Shown here: piece after piece, positions 33,587 through 33,712 of the stretch
How the letters are laid out: each line of letters starts with the position of its first letter
Numbering within the stretch: the first letter of the stretch is position 1
Assembly (NCBI GenBank): GCA_013298665.1
Contig: JAAFIK010000053.1
Location: 1-33,712, forward strand
Source: Chitinophagales bacterium
GTDB lineage: Bacteria; Bacteroidota; Bacteroidia; Chitinophagales; Chitinophagaceae
Length of the DNA stretch: 33,712 bases
Direction: 5' to 3'
Notes under the pieces: generated by a model
Seen by the model: the letters and a program-made list of their open reading frames with translations, nothing else
Database searches by the model: none
Told to the model about the DNA's origin: nothing
Translations under genes and position numbers: made by a program

Positions 33587-33712
33587 CTTTTTTATTCGAT
33601 GCCGGAGTTCGTTGACAAGGGGCCGGAGCTTTTTTATTCGATGCCGGAGTTCGCTGACAGGCTGCCGGAGCTTTTTTATTCGACGCCGGAGTTCGTTGAC
33701 AGGGGGCCGGAG
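33587..33712. repeat. 42-bp tandem repeat array, at least three copies, cut by window end
   Basis: Copies at 33587-33628, 33629-33670 and 33671-33712, each beginning CTTTTTTATTCGA and ending GCCGGAG. They differ at a few positions. The unit is a multiple of three and is open in one frame on each strand, but most differences would change the amino acid and no start codon lies upstream of the array, so coding is doubtful. Confidence 0.85.

Larger units (their letters stand above)
32958..33712. other. Repeat-rich region without genes
   Basis: About 755 bp to the window edge with no convincing gene. It holds the bipartite motif at 32980-33005, an 11-bp direct plus inverted repeat at 33235-33276, two diverged copies of a GC-rich element (33346-33372 and 33547-33573) with scattered GGTACTCAG-like words, and a 42-bp tandem array from 33587. 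The G/C-rich, repeat-laden character differs from the rest of the window. Confidence 0.6.

Noticed and set aside
33587..33712. CRISPR array
   Set aside because: The 42-bp units are directly contiguous with no unique spacers.

Overview
The window reads as a Bacteroidota chromosome segment, most probably from a soil or freshwater member of the Chitinophagaceae. This is an inference from several signs: a type IX secretion (T9SS) C-terminal signal at 24042-25175, a two-gene secreted RHS/YD-repeat locus of the Bacteroidota kind, AT-rich leaders with no strong Shine-Dalgarno sequence, and Bacteroidota-style secreted beta-sandwich proteins. There are no rRNA, tRNA or CRISPR features and no transposase gene.

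Layout. (1) 105-3104 (-): a stand-alone STAND-type NTPase with an N-terminal Cap4-like (DUF4297-type) nuclease domain, a likely anti-phage defence gene. It is followed by about 1.2 kb of AT-rich DNA without a convincing gene. (2) 4285-20220 (+): a four-gene locus built around two giant secreted RHS-type proteins (1975 and 2566 aa), followed by a lipoprotein and an outer-membrane-type protein. The second RHS protein has the conserved RHS core and then a variable, AT-rich tail of about 210 aa that matches no toxin family I can name. A REP-like palindrome and a more protein-like alternative frame sit at the very end of that tail. (3) 20221-20693: a 139-bp tandem repeat in which each unit carries an intrinsic terminator preceded by a short stretch resembling a tRNA 3' end. 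(4) 20694-25810: assorted genes, namely a small unknown protein, an HxD...H...R oxygenase-like protein, a large GNAT-like protein, a secreted CxxCH protein with a T9SS tail, and an unknown alpha-helical protein. (5) 26098-30982 (+): a tight five-gene operon encoding a membrane coiled-coil protein, a 437-aa continuous coiled coil with ten consecutive HxH heptads, a SAM methyltransferase, a secreted phage-tail-collar protein that also carries HxH motifs, and a membrane-anchored small protein. (6) 31086-32957 (-): a large unknown protein with a carboxypeptidase-regulatory-like domain. (7) 32958-33712: repeat-rich DNA without a gene, ending in a 42-bp tandem array cut by the window edge.

The best candidate for an undescribed system is the 26098-30982 operon. 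It combines a membrane-anchored coiled-coil protein, a long histidine-studded coiled coil, a methyltransferase and a surface collar protein sharing HxH chemistry with the coiled coil. A second signal is a bipartite motif with identical 9-nt spacing, GCCGAAAA-N9-AGAGTAGGC, just upstream of two distant genes (20694-21032 and 31086-32957), which suggests co-regulation. All functional statements come from reading the sequence and from knowledge of families; no database search was run.
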